A stretch of DNA of 64,000 nt from NCBI GenBank assembly GCA_020636075.1, contig JACJYO010000005.1, forward strand, positions 248,001-312,000, written 5' to 3'. Shown one piece after another: positions 51,149 through 60,589 of this stretch. The position numbers and the translations under genes were made by a program. This stretch comes from Lewinellaceae bacterium. Its GTDB lineage: Bacteria > Bacteroidota > Bacteroidia > Chitinophagales > Saprospiraceae. Numbering within the stretch: the first letter of the stretch is position 1; every line of letters starts with the position of its first letter. The notes under the pieces are model-generated. The model was not told the DNA's origin. It saw only the letters and a list, made by a program, of their open reading frames with translations, and made no database searches.

Positions 51149-54100
51149 TTACATTTTCGAAATTTTCATCGTCTTCGTTTCTCCATCGTCAAAACGGATC
51201 CGCGCGATGTAAAGCCCCTGGGGCAAATCTGCCATTGGAACCTCAAAGTTTTGCATAGTACCGGCCGCCACTTTCAGGCTGATCAACAACTCGCCTCTTG
51301 TGGTGAACATGTCAATCCTGACATCGGTATCGTAGGCCATCAGGTTACGAATGTAGAGTGTTTGTGCCACCGGATTGGGATACACAGCCATTGCCTCTTT
51401 CTTCGTCATAAAAATTTCAATCTGCCGGATATCAGTCAATGCTTCTGCGCCGGAATTGCTGCGGCGTTTAACGCGGTAGTAATTCATCCCATTGGCCGGT
51501 GCGTGGTCCATAACCTCATAGGCATTTAGGCCCGTGGCATCTTCATGGCCCATAATCTCTTCAACTACAGTCCAGTTGGTTTTATCCATAGAACGTTCTA
51601 CGGTGTAGAGATACCTGCTCAATTCCGGTTGTGTTTTCCAACTTACCTGAACCGTAGCGGTGCTCATTGCCGACACATTGAAATCCGAGAAAAACTGCGG
51701 ACAAGAGGGCGAACCAGCCGGAAGCACTGTAATCGTAATGATGTTTGACTCCTTGAATTCGAAGCAATCTTCCCGACGTACACAACGCATGAAGTACGCA
51801 GTTTCTGAAAGCGCTCCAGGCTGATAATCTATATCGGTAGCGCCCGGTATCGCTACCCAGGTAGGCGGCGCCGAGCCGTATTGTACCAGTTGCATCCAGA
51901 GGTATTCCAGGTCTCCGCTACCACCTGATGGCGCCACGGATTCATAAAGCAACGCCGGAGTTCCCCCTTCGCAGATCGTTTGATTGCAACAGATCATACC
52001 GGGATTAACCACGTTGTCACAAATCCAAAGTATCCCGGCATCTACACACAGATTGTCGGTTTGACCCGTCTGCACGGTGAATGGATCTGTTTTGCCCTGT
52101 TTATTCGCGTCGCTGTCCTTACAATCGTTATTGACATTGTCTTTTCGGGTAAATTCATAGCCCGCCGGAATATTGCCGAACATGATGATATACTCGCCCG
52201 GCGGCACACAGGTGAACAGGTATTTTCCGAGTGTATCCGTAAGCGTGCTGTCAACGACGATATCGTCCGGGGTATTGAACTGACCATCCGGGCCAGCCTG
52301 AATCAACATCACAGAAACACTGTCAACGCCGGTTTCAATGGGGTGTTGAAAGCCATCCGGATTGTTGTTGTATTCATACCAAACAAAATCACCAACATTG
52401 ACCCCGCCCGAGCCGATTACATTGATCGTGACAGTATCGGTATCCGTACACTTGTTGTTATCTGAAACTGTGACGGTATGTAAACCGGGGCTCAAATTGA
52501 CTGCCGTAGCCGTAGTTTCACCATTGTCCCATGCGTAAGTGTATTGAGGGGTACCTCCGGTAGTTTCAGCAGTTGCTGTGCCCGGTACGGCACAATCTGA
52601 ATCCGTAGAGGAGGTAATGTCAACCATCGGCGACGGCGGAAGTGGCAGGGAGACAGAATCTACTGCTGTGCAAGTAGCATCATCGGTAACCGTAACCGTA
52701 TAGGTGCCTGCTGCCAGGCTGGATATAACGGCACTGGTTTGTCCACCTGACCAAAGGAAAGAATAAGGCGGTGTCCCGTCAGCAGGTGTCGCTTCCACTT
52801 CGCCATCCATGGCACAGGTGGCAGCAGCGAGGACATTTAGTGCCACAGTTGGCGGATCTTTTTCAACGATCGTCACTGTAGCAGTAGCGGTACAGTCCAG
52901 TGCATCGGTAACAGTTACGGTATACATACCCGCACTCAACCCGGTTTCTGTGTCGCTGATACCGCCGCTACTCCAGGCATACTGGTAGCCGCCTGCGCCA
53001 CCGGAAGCTGTAGCCAAAGCACTGCCACCAGCACCGCCGTTGCAATTGGCTTTGGTAAGCATTTGTGTCATGACGGTTGGCGCATCCGGTTGCATAATTG
53101 AAATATCATCAGAAATTGTGCTGCAACCGCCGGCATCGGTAACCGTGACTGTGTGCATGCCCGGGCCAAGGTTGATGGCAGTTTGTGTCGTTTCCCCATT
53201 ATCCCACAAATAGGTATAGGGAGCCGTACCGTCGGAAGGCGACGCCGTAGCACTGCCCGGGGTCGTACAACTTGCATTAACTACGTTGATAACAGTTACG
53301 CTTGGGTCTTCGGGTTCTTCCAGCGTAACCGTAGCCGTGGCCGTACAACCGACATTATCGGTGGCTGTGACTGTGTAAGTGCCTGCCGGCAAATTAGGTG
53401 CTTTAGTTGTTTGCGCACCACTGCTCCAGGCATAGACATACGGTACAACACCGCCGGAAGCAGCAGCGACTGCGCTGCCATTGCTGGCGCAGGTAACCAT
53501 GGTATCCTGACTGGCAACAACTGTCGGATCATCCGATTTTGTTATTTGGATTGTATCCGTTGCTATACAACCGGCGGAGTCGGTGACAATAACGACATGC
53601 TGCCCCACCGAAAGGTTAGAAATATTCAAGCCCTGAAAAAGGCTGTCCCAAACAATCTCTTGATACGGAAGTATACCGCCGGATGCTGTAGCCATCGCGC
53701 TACCGCCTACCGTACAACCTGCCTGCATGGTCATGGTTGCTTCTATACCAAGGTCTGAGGTTAGGGTCATAATTTCGGCGGTAGCCGTTCCGGTACATCC
53801 GGTCGATTGATCAGTCACCGTAACAGTATAAATACCTGCCGGCTGGTTGGTGATCAGGGCGGTAGAGTCACCATTGTTCCAGGAATATTTATAGTCGCCG
53901 GAGCCACCGGAAGCAGACGCTTCGGCACTTCCGCCTAACAGGCATAATGCATTCTTAATGATATTGGTAGTAACCTCCAGGGCAACGGTGTCGCCCGGAA
54001 CGGACAATTCTGAAACAACTGTACAGGAATTAAGGTCCGTAACTGTTACTGTAAATGTACCGGCCGGCACATTAATGGTCGCGGTGCTTTCACCCGTACT

Positions 54101-54937
54101 CCACAGGATCGTATAGCCGGGTGCACCGCCGGCAGGGGTAACCGATGCGCTTCCGGCTTGGCCGCAAAGGGCCGCCGTAGAATCCACAGCGGCTGTGAGT
54201 ACAGGTGGCTCAGTGAGGGTAAGCGTACAGGAGTTCAGACAGCCATTAACATCCGTGACGGTTACCGAGTAGGTACCCGGCCCAACACCGCTAATGTTTT
54301 CCGTTGTAGCACCGGTATTCCAGTTAAAGGTATATGGAGCCGTACCCGACATCGGGTTTACGTGCGCGACACCATCATTGGCGCCAAAACAGGTAATGTT
54401 CGCATCCGGGACACACATTAACCATATCCCCTCATTCCAGAAGAATACCGAATCGACATCCACCGCGGTACAGCCATTAAAATCTGTAACCGTTACCGTA
54501 TACGGGCCTTCTGCCAATCCGGTTATAGTGCTGCCACCGGCACTGTTGCTCCAGGCATAGGTGAACGGTGCCGTACCTCCGGTAACACTGGCAAATGCAG
54601 CACCATCCGGAGCTACACCGCATATCTGATTTTCTGTTTCAACTGTTACAGTCAACTCATTGGGCTGTACAATGGTAACCGAACCGGTACCGGTGTTCTG
54701 TGCGGCATCGGTTACCGTAACCGTGTACGTGCCTGCACAAAGATTATTTAATGAAGCGCCTGTACTACCGGTGCTCCATGCAAATGTGTATGGGAATGTT
54801 CCACCTATACCAACAGCCGTCGCTGAACCGTCGCAGTTTCCAAAACAACTTGCATTGGTATGCAAAAACGTCACGCTGACTTGGGCGTTTACCAAAAACG
54901 GGAATAGAATAACAATAAGGCTAATCCAGTTTCGCAT
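51149..54937 (-). CDS. SprB-repeat surface protein with T9SS sorting domain
   Basis: A 1262-residue exported protein. Signal peptide MRNWISLIVILFPFLVNAQ. Eleven tandem SprB repeats (~70-75 residues each; each begins with a Cys, carries a PYTYAWSNG-like strand and ends PAGTYTVTVTDxxGC) fill residues ~20-835. An SdrD_B-like module (VGDFVWYEYNNNPDG, ~840-960), an Ig/Fn3-like stretch and a C-terminal T9SS type A domain (MAVYPNPVAQTLYIRNL, then GELLISL) follow. In flavobacteria, SprB is the mobile gliding adhesin; adhesion or gliding here is inference. ATG 54973 is an alternative start 12 codons upstream. Ends at a strong terminator. Confidence 0.93.
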   Translation of the reverse strand: MRNWISLIVILFPFLVNAQVSVTFLHTNASCFGNCDGSATAVGIGGTFPYTFAWSTGSTGASLNNLCAGTYTVTVTDAAQNTGTGSVTIVQPNELTVTVETENQICGVAPDGAAFASVTGGTAPFTYAWSNSAGGSTITGLAEGPYTVTVTDFNGCTAVDVDSVFFWNEGIWLMCVPDANITCFGANDGVAHVNPMSGTAPYTFNWNTGATTENISGVGPGTYSVTVTDVNGCLNSCTLTLTEPPVLTAAVDSTAALCGQAGSASVTPAGGAPGYTILWSTGESTATINVPAGTFTVTVTDLNSCTVVSELSVPGDTVALEVTTNIIKNALCLLGGSAEASASGGSGDYKYSWNNGDSTALITNQPAGIYTVTVTDQSTGCTGTATAEIMTLTSDLGIEATMTMQAGCTVGGSAMATASGGILPYQEIVWDSLFQGLNISNLSVGQHVVIVTDSAGCIATDTIQITKSDDPTVVASQDTMVTCASNGSAVAAASGGVVPYVYAWSSGAQTTKAPNLPAGTYTVTATDNVGCTATATVTLEEPEDPSVTVINVVNASCTTPGSATASPSDGTAPYTYLWDNGETTQTAINLGPGMHTVTVTDAGGCSTISDDISIMQPDAPTVMTQMLTKANCNGGAGGSALATASGGAGGYQYAWSSGGISDTETGLSAGMYTVTVTDALDCTATATVTIVEKDPPTVALNVLAAATCAMDGEVEATPADGTPPYSFLWSGGQTSAVISSLAAGTYTVTVTDDATCTAVDSVSLPLPPSPMVDITSSTDSDCAVPGTATAETTGGTPQYTYAWDNGETTATAVNLSPGLHTVTVSDNNKCTDTDTVTINVIGSGGVNVGDFVWYEYNNNPDGFQHPIETGVDSVSVMLIQAGPDGQFNTPDDIVVDSTLTDTLGKYLFTCVPPGEYIIMFGNIPAGYEFTRKDNVNNDCKDSDANKQGKTDPFTVQTGQTDNLCVDAGILWICDNVVNPGMICCNQTICEGGTPALLYESVAPSGGSGDLEYLWMQLVQYGSAPPTWVAIPGATDIDYQPGALSETAYFMRCVRREDCFEFKESNIITITVLPAGSPSCPQFFSDFNVSAMSTATVQVSWKTQPELSRYLYTVERSMDKTNWTVVEEIMGHEDATGLNAYEVMDHAPANGMNYYRVKRRSNSGAEALTDIRQIEIFMTKKEAMAVYPNPVAQTLYIRNLMAYDTDVRIDMFTTRGELLISLKVAAGTMQNFEVPMADLPQGLYIARIRFDDGETKTMKISKM

Positions 54938-55363
54938 CAGGATTTTTCCCAAAAGAATACTTGTCTGTCCCATATAATTCAGGGTGTTTAACTATCACCA
55001 ATTGAAATGCTTACGTAAGACTACTCGAGGAGATTACCAATAAACTTGCCAAGTTAGCGCAAGCTCAAAAGCATTTTCATGAACGGGGGGGACCTGGATT
55101 GAAAGGGCGAGCGTATATTGACTTGGAGGCAACAAATTTAGTTTTTTATGTCATAAGCCGGGTACACACTACCGTATTTTCATTTAAAAACCGGGAATTT
55201 GACAGCAATCCGGCACTTTACACCTATGCAAGTTAAATGCCACCATTTTATTTATCAAATAAAATACCGCAAGCGTGGTAAACGCCTCGTATCGTCAATC
55301 CAAGCATTCCTTCTGGTAAATTAAGTACTTGGACGTGTCCGAACCAACCGGGTGGAAGAACCT
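54938..55363. other. 426-bp intergenic region
   Basis: Upstream of the SprB-repeat gene. A TAAATTTG element on the minus strand at 55133-55140 gives a leader of about 190 nt. Nothing else was recognised. Confidence 0.45.
55133..55140 (-). promoter_or_regulatory. Putative -7 promoter element TAAATTTG for the SprB-repeat gene
   Basis: TAAATTTG read on the minus strand, about 196 nt before the preferred start. Confidence 0.35.
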
Positions 55364-55897
55364 TCAGAAATTTTTCCACATCATGCTTTCCACCGGTTTG
55401 TCGGTGCGTTGGTTGTATTTGGCGTTGGGTTTACGGTTGTAATAATTCTCAATACCGCCTTCGATGGTGAAATAAATCAACTGGCCGATGGGCATTCCCG
55501 GATATACCCGTACCGGCTGCACACAGGAAATTTCCAGCGTCCAGGTGTTTGAAAACCCAACATCGCCTTTTCCGGCAGTAGCATGGATATCAATACCCAA
55601 GCGTCCGACACTACTTTTTCCTTCAAGAAAAGGGACGGTACTGTGCGTTTCGGTATACTCCTCCGTGACACCCAGGTAAAGTGTTCCCGGTTGTAAGACA
55701 AACCCTTCGGCTGACATTTCAATGATTTCTATCGTATTGTGCTTCATAGCATCGAGTACCCGATCCCGGTACAAACCCAGGTATTTACCCAAGTGCACAT
55801 CATACGAATTGGTGCCCAGGCATTCCCGGCGAAAGGGATCAATTACAATTTCACCGGCATCAATTGCTTCCAGAATTTTTTTGTCTGTGAGGATCAT
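55364..55897 (-). CDS. dcd: dCTP deaminase
   Basis: A 177-residue enzyme converting dCTP to dUTP for dTTP synthesis. Signatures are IDPFRRECLGTNSYDVHLG near the start, LEGKSSVGRLGIDIHATAG (substrate-binding Ser/Arg and the trimer core), and EISCVQPVRVYPGMPIGQL. Length and motif spacing fit monofunctional or Dcd/Dut bifunctional enzymes; the sequence alone does not separate them. Confidence 0.93.
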   Translation of the reverse strand: MILTDKKILEAIDAGEIVIDPFRRECLGTNSYDVHLGKYLGLYRDRVLDAMKHNTIEIIEMSAEGFVLQPGTLYLGVTEEYTETHSTVPFLEGKSSVGRLGIDIHATAGKGDVGFSNTWTLEISCVQPVRVYPGMPIGQLIYFTIEGGIENYYNRKPNAKYNQRTDKPVESMMWKNF

Positions 55898-56019
55898 AGA
55901 ATGGTAAAGGGTAGTTGGTAGAGGGAGCCTTAATGATCAGCCCGCCGATTCATCAGAGGGGCAAAAATAGGTTTTCTGGCCACCCGAACATTCTCCGGGA
56001 ATTATTTGTTTTGCGTCCG

Positions 56020-56379
56020 ATGAAAAAGACCCTTGTTCTGGGTGCTACTCCCAACCCTTCCCGCTATGCGTATTTGGCCATACACAGCCTGACACGTCAC
56101 GGGCATCCTGTGGTGCCGGTTGGCACCCGTACTGGCACTGTGGCTGAATTGCCGATTTTGCAGGATCAGCCCGAGATAAGGGATATCGATACGGTTACCC
56201 TGTATATCGGACCACGGCATCAACCGCCATACTACGACTATTTGCTGGGCCTCAATCCCAAGCGGATCATTTTCAATCCGGGTACCGAGAATCCTGAACT
56301 TAGGGCACTTGCCGAAGCCAATGGCATAGAAACAGTGGAAGGGTGCACGCTTGTGATGCTGTCGATCGGAAATTACTGA
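56020..56379 (+). CDS. CoA-binding-domain protein
   Basis: A 119-residue Rossmann-fold protein of the CoA_binding_2 group. KKTLVLGATPNPSRYAYLAI is the glycine-rich nucleotide loop; VGTRTGTVAELPIL, DTVTLYIGP and RIIFNPGTENPELRALAEA complete the fold, ending in GCTLVMLS. Resembles the YccU/YneT proteins, function unknown. The frame is open to 55915, but ATG 56020 begins the fold. Confidence 0.88.
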   Translation: MKKTLVLGATPNPSRYAYLAIHSLTRHGHPVVPVGTRTGTVAELPILQDQPEIRDIDTVTLYIGPRHQPPYYDYLLGLNPKRIIFNPGTENPELRALAEANGIETVEGCTLVMLSIGNY

Positions 56380-56395
56380 ACGCTGGACCAGAGCG

Positions 56396-57613
56396 CTACC
56401 GGTCGTTGCTGTTGCGCTGTACCGGTTGCGTCCAGGCTTTTTCGAACAACATTGTCTCCACCGGATTATTTTGCATTTTATCCGAAGTAATGACTGCCCG
56501 CACAAACAGCAGGTTTTCATCCAGTTTAAACTGCGCTCTGCGACCGCGTTTTTCTTCTAAAATTTGAGTTTGCCGGTCCCCTTTCCTGCATCCGATAAAT
56601 TGTATCGTGTAATGCACCCCACGGGCCTTTTTTACCCGGATGGCCAATTTATTTTTTGAAAAACGAAGTTTGCGCAACGCTACGCCGGTGCTGGCATAAA
56701 ATTGCCCCTGCTCCATGGCTTCGATCAGTGCTCCTGCGCTAAGTGAATCGGCCTGCACCATTACCCAGCCTCTTCCGGCATTGGCGAATTTAATACCCGA
56801 CTCATGGTAATGGTGGCTGTCATCTGTAGCCAAGCCGAATATCAGCGGCTTATGTTGATCGAGATAGGCAATATTGATCAGATCCCACATTTCTTCGGTA
56901 GACATGTGTACCGAATCGCCCAGATTGTGCACCGCATTGTGGCCGTTGTATACTTCAAAAAATCGCTCACCGTGGAGTTCAATCATATCGGCCAGATCGA
57001 TCGCATAGACAAAGTTAGGGTGGTTGACATGCACCATAACCGGTGTGCCGCTTTCCTCCCGGTATTTCAGTACAGCGTTGATATTATTTTGCAAAACCTG
57101 GGCAACCGATTCGCCCCCTTGCGGTTCGAAAGATTTTTGGATGTTGGTCGCATTCAGATGCACCGGTTTTTTATCGTATCGATCGGTAATTTCTTCCGCT
57201 TGCATGATTAAAAAACCACCCGGCTCCTCAAAAAGCGGTTTGTATTCCGCGTATGTTTTCAGGAGTACCCTGACGCTTCCCTCCTCTTTTTTGTAAACAA
57301 CCCAGTCCGATCCGAATTCCTCCAGATATTTTTCAAAATCCTGAAGGTGTGTCGGTTTTTGTTTCACAGTTATCCATTTCTCCCCATCGGCGAGCGTATT
57401 GTGGTCGGAGAGCGCCAGAAAATGGTAGCCCCGCGATTTATACCAGGCCATAATCCGTTCCGGAAACTCATCGCCATCACTCCAGTAAGAGTGGGTATGC
57501 AAGTTACCTTTATACCAGTTGGTCCGCTTTTGGGCCGAAGCAGCCGGTTGGATAGCCAAAAATAACGCAGCTGCCAGGCCAGCGAACATTCTAATTTTTA
57601 CGTCGAATGGCAT
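56396..57613 (-). CDS. Exported PHP-domain phosphoesterase-like protein
   Basis: A 405-residue protein. A signal peptide is in MPFDVKIRMFAGLAAALFLA; ATG 57589 is an alternative start that avoids a 23-bp overlap with the GNAT gene but loses the basic n-region. The PHP motifs are visible: GNLHTHSYWSDGDEFPERI (HxH metal ligands), LALSDHNTLADG, then MQAEEITDRYDKKPVHLNA, VHVNHPNF and ATDDSHHYHE, a tri-metal site. Probably a periplasmic phosphatase or nuclease; substrate unknown. The last ~80 residues form a beta-rich add-on. Third gene of a likely DinB/GNAT/PHP operon. Confidence 0.88.
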   Translation of the reverse strand: MPFDVKIRMFAGLAAALFLAIQPAASAQKRTNWYKGNLHTHSYWSDGDEFPERIMAWYKSRGYHFLALSDHNTLADGEKWITVKQKPTHLQDFEKYLEEFGSDWVVYKKEEGSVRVLLKTYAEYKPLFEEPGGFLIMQAEEITDRYDKKPVHLNATNIQKSFEPQGGESVAQVLQNNINAVLKYREESGTPVMVHVNHPNFVYAIDLADMIELHGERFFEVYNGHNAVHNLGDSVHMSTEEMWDLINIAYLDQHKPLIFGLATDDSHHYHESGIKFANAGRGWVMVQADSLSAGALIEAMEQGQFYASTGVALRKLRFSKNKLAIRVKKARGVHYTIQFIGCRKGDRQTQILEEKRGRRAQFKLDENLLFVRAVITSDKMQNNPVETMLFEKAWTQPVQRNSNDR

Positions 57614-58094
57614 AAATGAACTCATCCAGATATTCCCCGTTTTTGAACAGTGTTTTTTCGAAACGGCCCTCCAGAATAAAACCGGCTTTTTCCAGCGCCC
57701 GCTGTGAGCCAATATTTGTGCCGAATGGCCGGGCGAATATCCGGTTGATATCCCAGTTGGCAAAACCATACTCCACCATCTGAACAATAGCCCTTGTGAT
57801 AATGCCCTGCCCCCAGTAGGGTTCGGCCAGCCAGTAGCCCATTTCGGCATTTTTACACTGAATATCTGTCTGCGGATGTATCCCAATTCCTCCCGATGCC
57901 TGGCCATTAATGTCGATAGCCATGATATTTCGGGGTGAGTTTCGGCTCGCCATCTCAATAAAGGCACGGCCGTGCTCGACAGTGTACGGATGCGGAAACT
58001 GGTTGGTCAGGAATTTTGCAATGTTCACATTATTTGCAAAATGAACCAGGTTATCCAGGTCGCCCGGAGACCAGGGACGTAAAGTAAAGTCCAT
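57591..58094 (-). CDS. GNAT N-acetyltransferase, RimJ/RimL type
   Basis: A 167-residue acetyltransferase. Motif A is EMGYWLAEPYWGQGIITRAI (the Q/RxxGxG/A acetyl-CoA loop, here WGQGI), and NIGSQRALEKAGFILEGRF is motif B. Resembles RimJ/RimL and spermidine-type acetyltransferases; the substrate is unknown. The track start at 58100 is a TTG; ATG 58094 follows the upstream DinB stop by 2 nt, indicating co-transcription and likely coupling. Confidence 0.9.
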   Translation of the reverse strand: MDFTLRPWSPGDLDNLVHFANNVNIAKFLTNQFPHPYTVEHGRAFIEMASRNSPRNIMAIDINGQASGGIGIHPQTDIQCKNAEMGYWLAEPYWGQGIITRAIVQMVEYGFANWDINRIFARPFGTNIGSQRALEKAGFILEGRFEKTLFKNGEYLDEFIYAIRRKN

Positions 58095-58096
58095 CT

Positions 58097-58720
58097 TCAA
58101 TTTCTTATTTTTCCTTGAAAAACACTGACCTTCGAATTAAATGGATTGCCCGAAGAACGCCGAAACGATACCACTTGCCCGGTATGCCAAAGAGCGTCGG
58201 CAATAGGTCCGTTCAGGTTGTTCCAAAACGGATATTCCGACCTGCGATCACCGTTTTCAAAAACAAGTTTACAATCCTCCAATTGGGTTTTACCGGTTTT
58301 CAAAATATCGCTGGCGGCTTTCAGATTTTCCAGCGTCTGCCGTCGCATCTCCTCAAACGACAACGGTGTGGCGTCTTCGGCCCCCCGCTTATTTGGAAGT
58401 TGCCGAACAGCATTGACTACTACCTCCGACAACCCCAAAATATGTTCAATAGTTTCACTGGACGTACGCGCTTCATCATTCGGCTTAAAAGCCAGATCCT
58501 CCGGGCGCAAGCCATCGGTTGCCCAATAATACCGAAAGCCCAGGCCATCGATCAGCCGGGCAGCCACGGATTCGGCCGTGTAACTTTCCGGATAGTCGGG
58601 TATCTGGTAGTACGGCAAGGTGGTATCCGGGCTGGCTGCACCCTCCGGGTTCGGGTTATCCTGACCGAATAAAAAGGTTGCCATACACAAAAGAGTTGTC
58701 AGTAAAACAAGCGTTTTCAT
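58097..58720 (-). CDS. Exported DinB-like protein
   Basis: A 207-residue protein with signal MKTLVLLTTLLCMATFLFGQ. The mature part has the helical DinB-like pattern (AARLIDGLGFRYYWATDG, SETIEHILGLSEVVVNAVRQ, ADALWHTGQVVSFRR). Of the usual metal ligands, one His of each helix remains, but the H-x3-H is changed to D-x3-H (DALWH). Envelope location is unusual for this family. First gene of the DinB/GNAT/PHP operon; the stop overlaps the next gene region closely. Confidence 0.8.
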   Translation of the reverse strand: MKTLVLLTTLLCMATFLFGQDNPNPEGAASPDTTLPYYQIPDYPESYTAESVAARLIDGLGFRYYWATDGLRPEDLAFKPNDEARTSSETIEHILGLSEVVVNAVRQLPNKRGAEDATPLSFEEMRRQTLENLKAASDILKTGKTQLEDCKLVFENGDRRSEYPFWNNLNGPIADALWHTGQVVSFRRSSGNPFNSKVSVFQGKIRN

Positions 58721-58883
58721 AGTATTCAATTTTAGTTGTTTTGTCATAAAGATAAGGTGCTAATCCCAAGCTACCGGCCAAAATCCCGGCATGTAGTTTT
58801 CAAAAACCCAAAATGAATATTGCAAAAAACCGGTATTCCGGAGCGCACAAAAAGCCGGCGCATTCGTTTTCCCTCCTGCGCCC

Positions 58884-58891
58884 TACTTTTG
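58884..58891 (+). promoter_or_regulatory. Putative -7 promoter element TACTTTTG
   Basis: TACTTTTG lies 13 nt before the ATG of the Ig-like lipoprotein gene at 58904. Confidence 0.5.
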
Positions 58892-58903
58892 CGGCAGCTA
58901 AAC

Positions 58904-60589
58904 ATGAAAAAACTCTTTTTTGCCCTTGTTGTATTTGGACTGGTCGCTTGCGCCCGACCCATAGCCCCGGAAGGCGGGCCAAAAGACAATATACCGCCCA
59001 AGGTGGTGCCGGAAAAAAGTACGCCCAATCTGCGCACCCGTTTTACGGAGCGTTCGTTCAACCTGACCTTTGACGAATGGGTAACCCTTCAGGATGCCGG
59101 CACCCAGGTGTTGGTGTCGCCGCCGTTGGCCAAACGGCCGGAAATAACGCTCAAAGGCCGGACTGTCACCTTCAAATTTGACCCCGACGAAGTGCTCCGG
59201 CCCAATACCACCTATACGATCAATTTCGGTACGGCGGTCAAAGACTTACATGAGGGAAATGCAGCTAAAGACCTGCGCTTTGTTTTCTCCACCGGCGATG
59301 TAATCGATAGCCTGTCTGTTACAGGCATTATCGTGGAAGCGTTTTCCGGCGAGCCGCAGGAAAATATTTCAGTGCAACTATACGACACATTCGACGACAG
59401 TATTGCCATAAAAGAACGCCCGTATTATGTCGCGCGGAGCGACAAGAGCGGGCAGTATGCTATACCGAACGTCCGGGCCGGCCGGTTCAAAGTGATCGCC
59501 ATTGAAGATGCGGATCAAAATATGAAATGGGATGGCATAAATGAACGGATCGGCTTCCCGGACAGCCTGATCCAGGTGAACGACAGCCTGAGCACCATAG
59601 CCGCTATCCGGGTATTTAAGCCCGTACCGCCGCTCCGCTTGTTGTCAAAAAATATAGGTCGATATGGGTTTATCAGCTTGGGTTATACGCGCCCGCCAGA
59701 TACCGTTCCGGTTCATGTTGATCTGCCCAACCTGCGCTGGTACCATGAAACGGAGCAAGACAGTCTGCTTATCTGGTATGATCGCCCTGATTCGGTCGCA
59801 TGGGAGCTTATTGCCGGCACCGACACCGTCGCCCTACGGGCGCTTTCCCGGACAGCATTCTTAGCCACTAACACCGTCAATTTCGCCGACGAACGCCAAG
59901 CCACACCCGGAGGCCAGACTAATCGACGGGGCGCCTCAAGCACGCCCACGCCCGCCGGGCCGCAACCGCCTCGTACTGTGAATGTACGCCCAACCGAGCC
60001 CGCTGAAATTTCGTTTAATACGCCGCTTATGCAGGTTGATAGCGCCCGCTGTTTGCTAGCTGTTGACTCGGTGGAATCCAATCTATTTGAACTGACAATT
60101 GATTCAACCAGGCAGCGGGTGCTTCAGTTAGCGATTGACTGGCGCTCCGAAGCAAAATATACACTAACCCTGTTACCCGGTGCGTTAACCGATTTTTACG
60201 GAACCAGTAATGCCGACACGTTGCGCCGAATTTTTGCCGTACCGGCAGAAAAACAGCTTGGCAGTCTGAGCCTGAGTGTTGAAAACCTGACCGCGGAAAC
60301 TGCCTATGTTTTAAAATTGTTGCGCGGCGGAACGACCTTGGAATCGGAACAAGCTTTCGTAGCCGATTCGACTACAATGCGTTTTTCTTTTGAAAAAATG
60401 GATCCCGTCGCGTTCACCGTGCAAGTGATTGAAGATCAGAATGGAAATGGGCAGTGGGATCCCGGCGACTATTTCAAACACCGCCAGCCTGAACGTGTTT
60501 TTACTCAAAAATTGGATGCCTTGCGCGCCAATTGGGAAGTAGAGGTAACGTTGAATGTGGCTGCTGGTATCAGAAGGCGGGGAGAATAG
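58904..60589 (+). CDS. Ig-like (Big_5) lipoprotein
   Basis: A 561-residue protein. MKKLFFALVVFGLVAC is a lipoprotein signal. Residues ~30-130 match the Big_5 Ig-like domain (PEGGPKDNIPPKVVPEKSTP, RSFNLTFDEWVTL, LRPNTTYTINFGTAVKDLHE). Residues ~145-230 carry a prealbumin-like carboxypeptidase-regulatory fold (SDKSGQYAIPNVRAGRFKVI). A Pro/Thr-rich linker and further beta domains follow; DQNGNGQWDPGDYF near the end may bind calcium. Outer-membrane lipoprotein likely; family function unknown. Its stop codon directly abuts the stop of the convergent TlpA-like gene. Confidence 0.9.
   Translation: MKKLFFALVVFGLVACARPIAPEGGPKDNIPPKVVPEKSTPNLRTRFTERSFNLTFDEWVTLQDAGTQVLVSPPLAKRPEITLKGRTVTFKFDPDEVLRPNTTYTINFGTAVKDLHEGNAAKDLRFVFSTGDVIDSLSVTGIIVEAFSGEPQENISVQLYDTFDDSIAIKERPYYVARSDKSGQYAIPNVRAGRFKVIAIEDADQNMKWDGINERIGFPDSLIQVNDSLSTIAAIRVFKPVPPLRLLSKNIGRYGFISLGYTRPPDTVPVHVDLPNLRWYHETEQDSLLIWYDRPDSVAWELIAGTDTVALRALSRTAFLATNTVNFADERQATPGGQTNRRGASSTPTPAGPQPPRTVNVRPTEPAEISFNTPLMQVDSARCLLAVDSVESNLFELTIDSTRQRVLQLAIDWRSEAKYTLTLLPGALTDFYGTSNADTLRRIFAVPAEKQLGSLSLSVENLTAETAYVLKLLRGGTTLESEQAFVADSTTMRFSFEKMDPVAFTVQVIEDQNGNGQWDPGDYFKHRQPERVFTQKLDALRANWEVEVTLNVAAGIRRRGE

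Noticed and set aside
51149..54937. The regular 220-bp periodicity read as DNA tandem repeat or CRISPR
   Set aside because: The period follows the SprB protein repeats, with synonymous variation between units.
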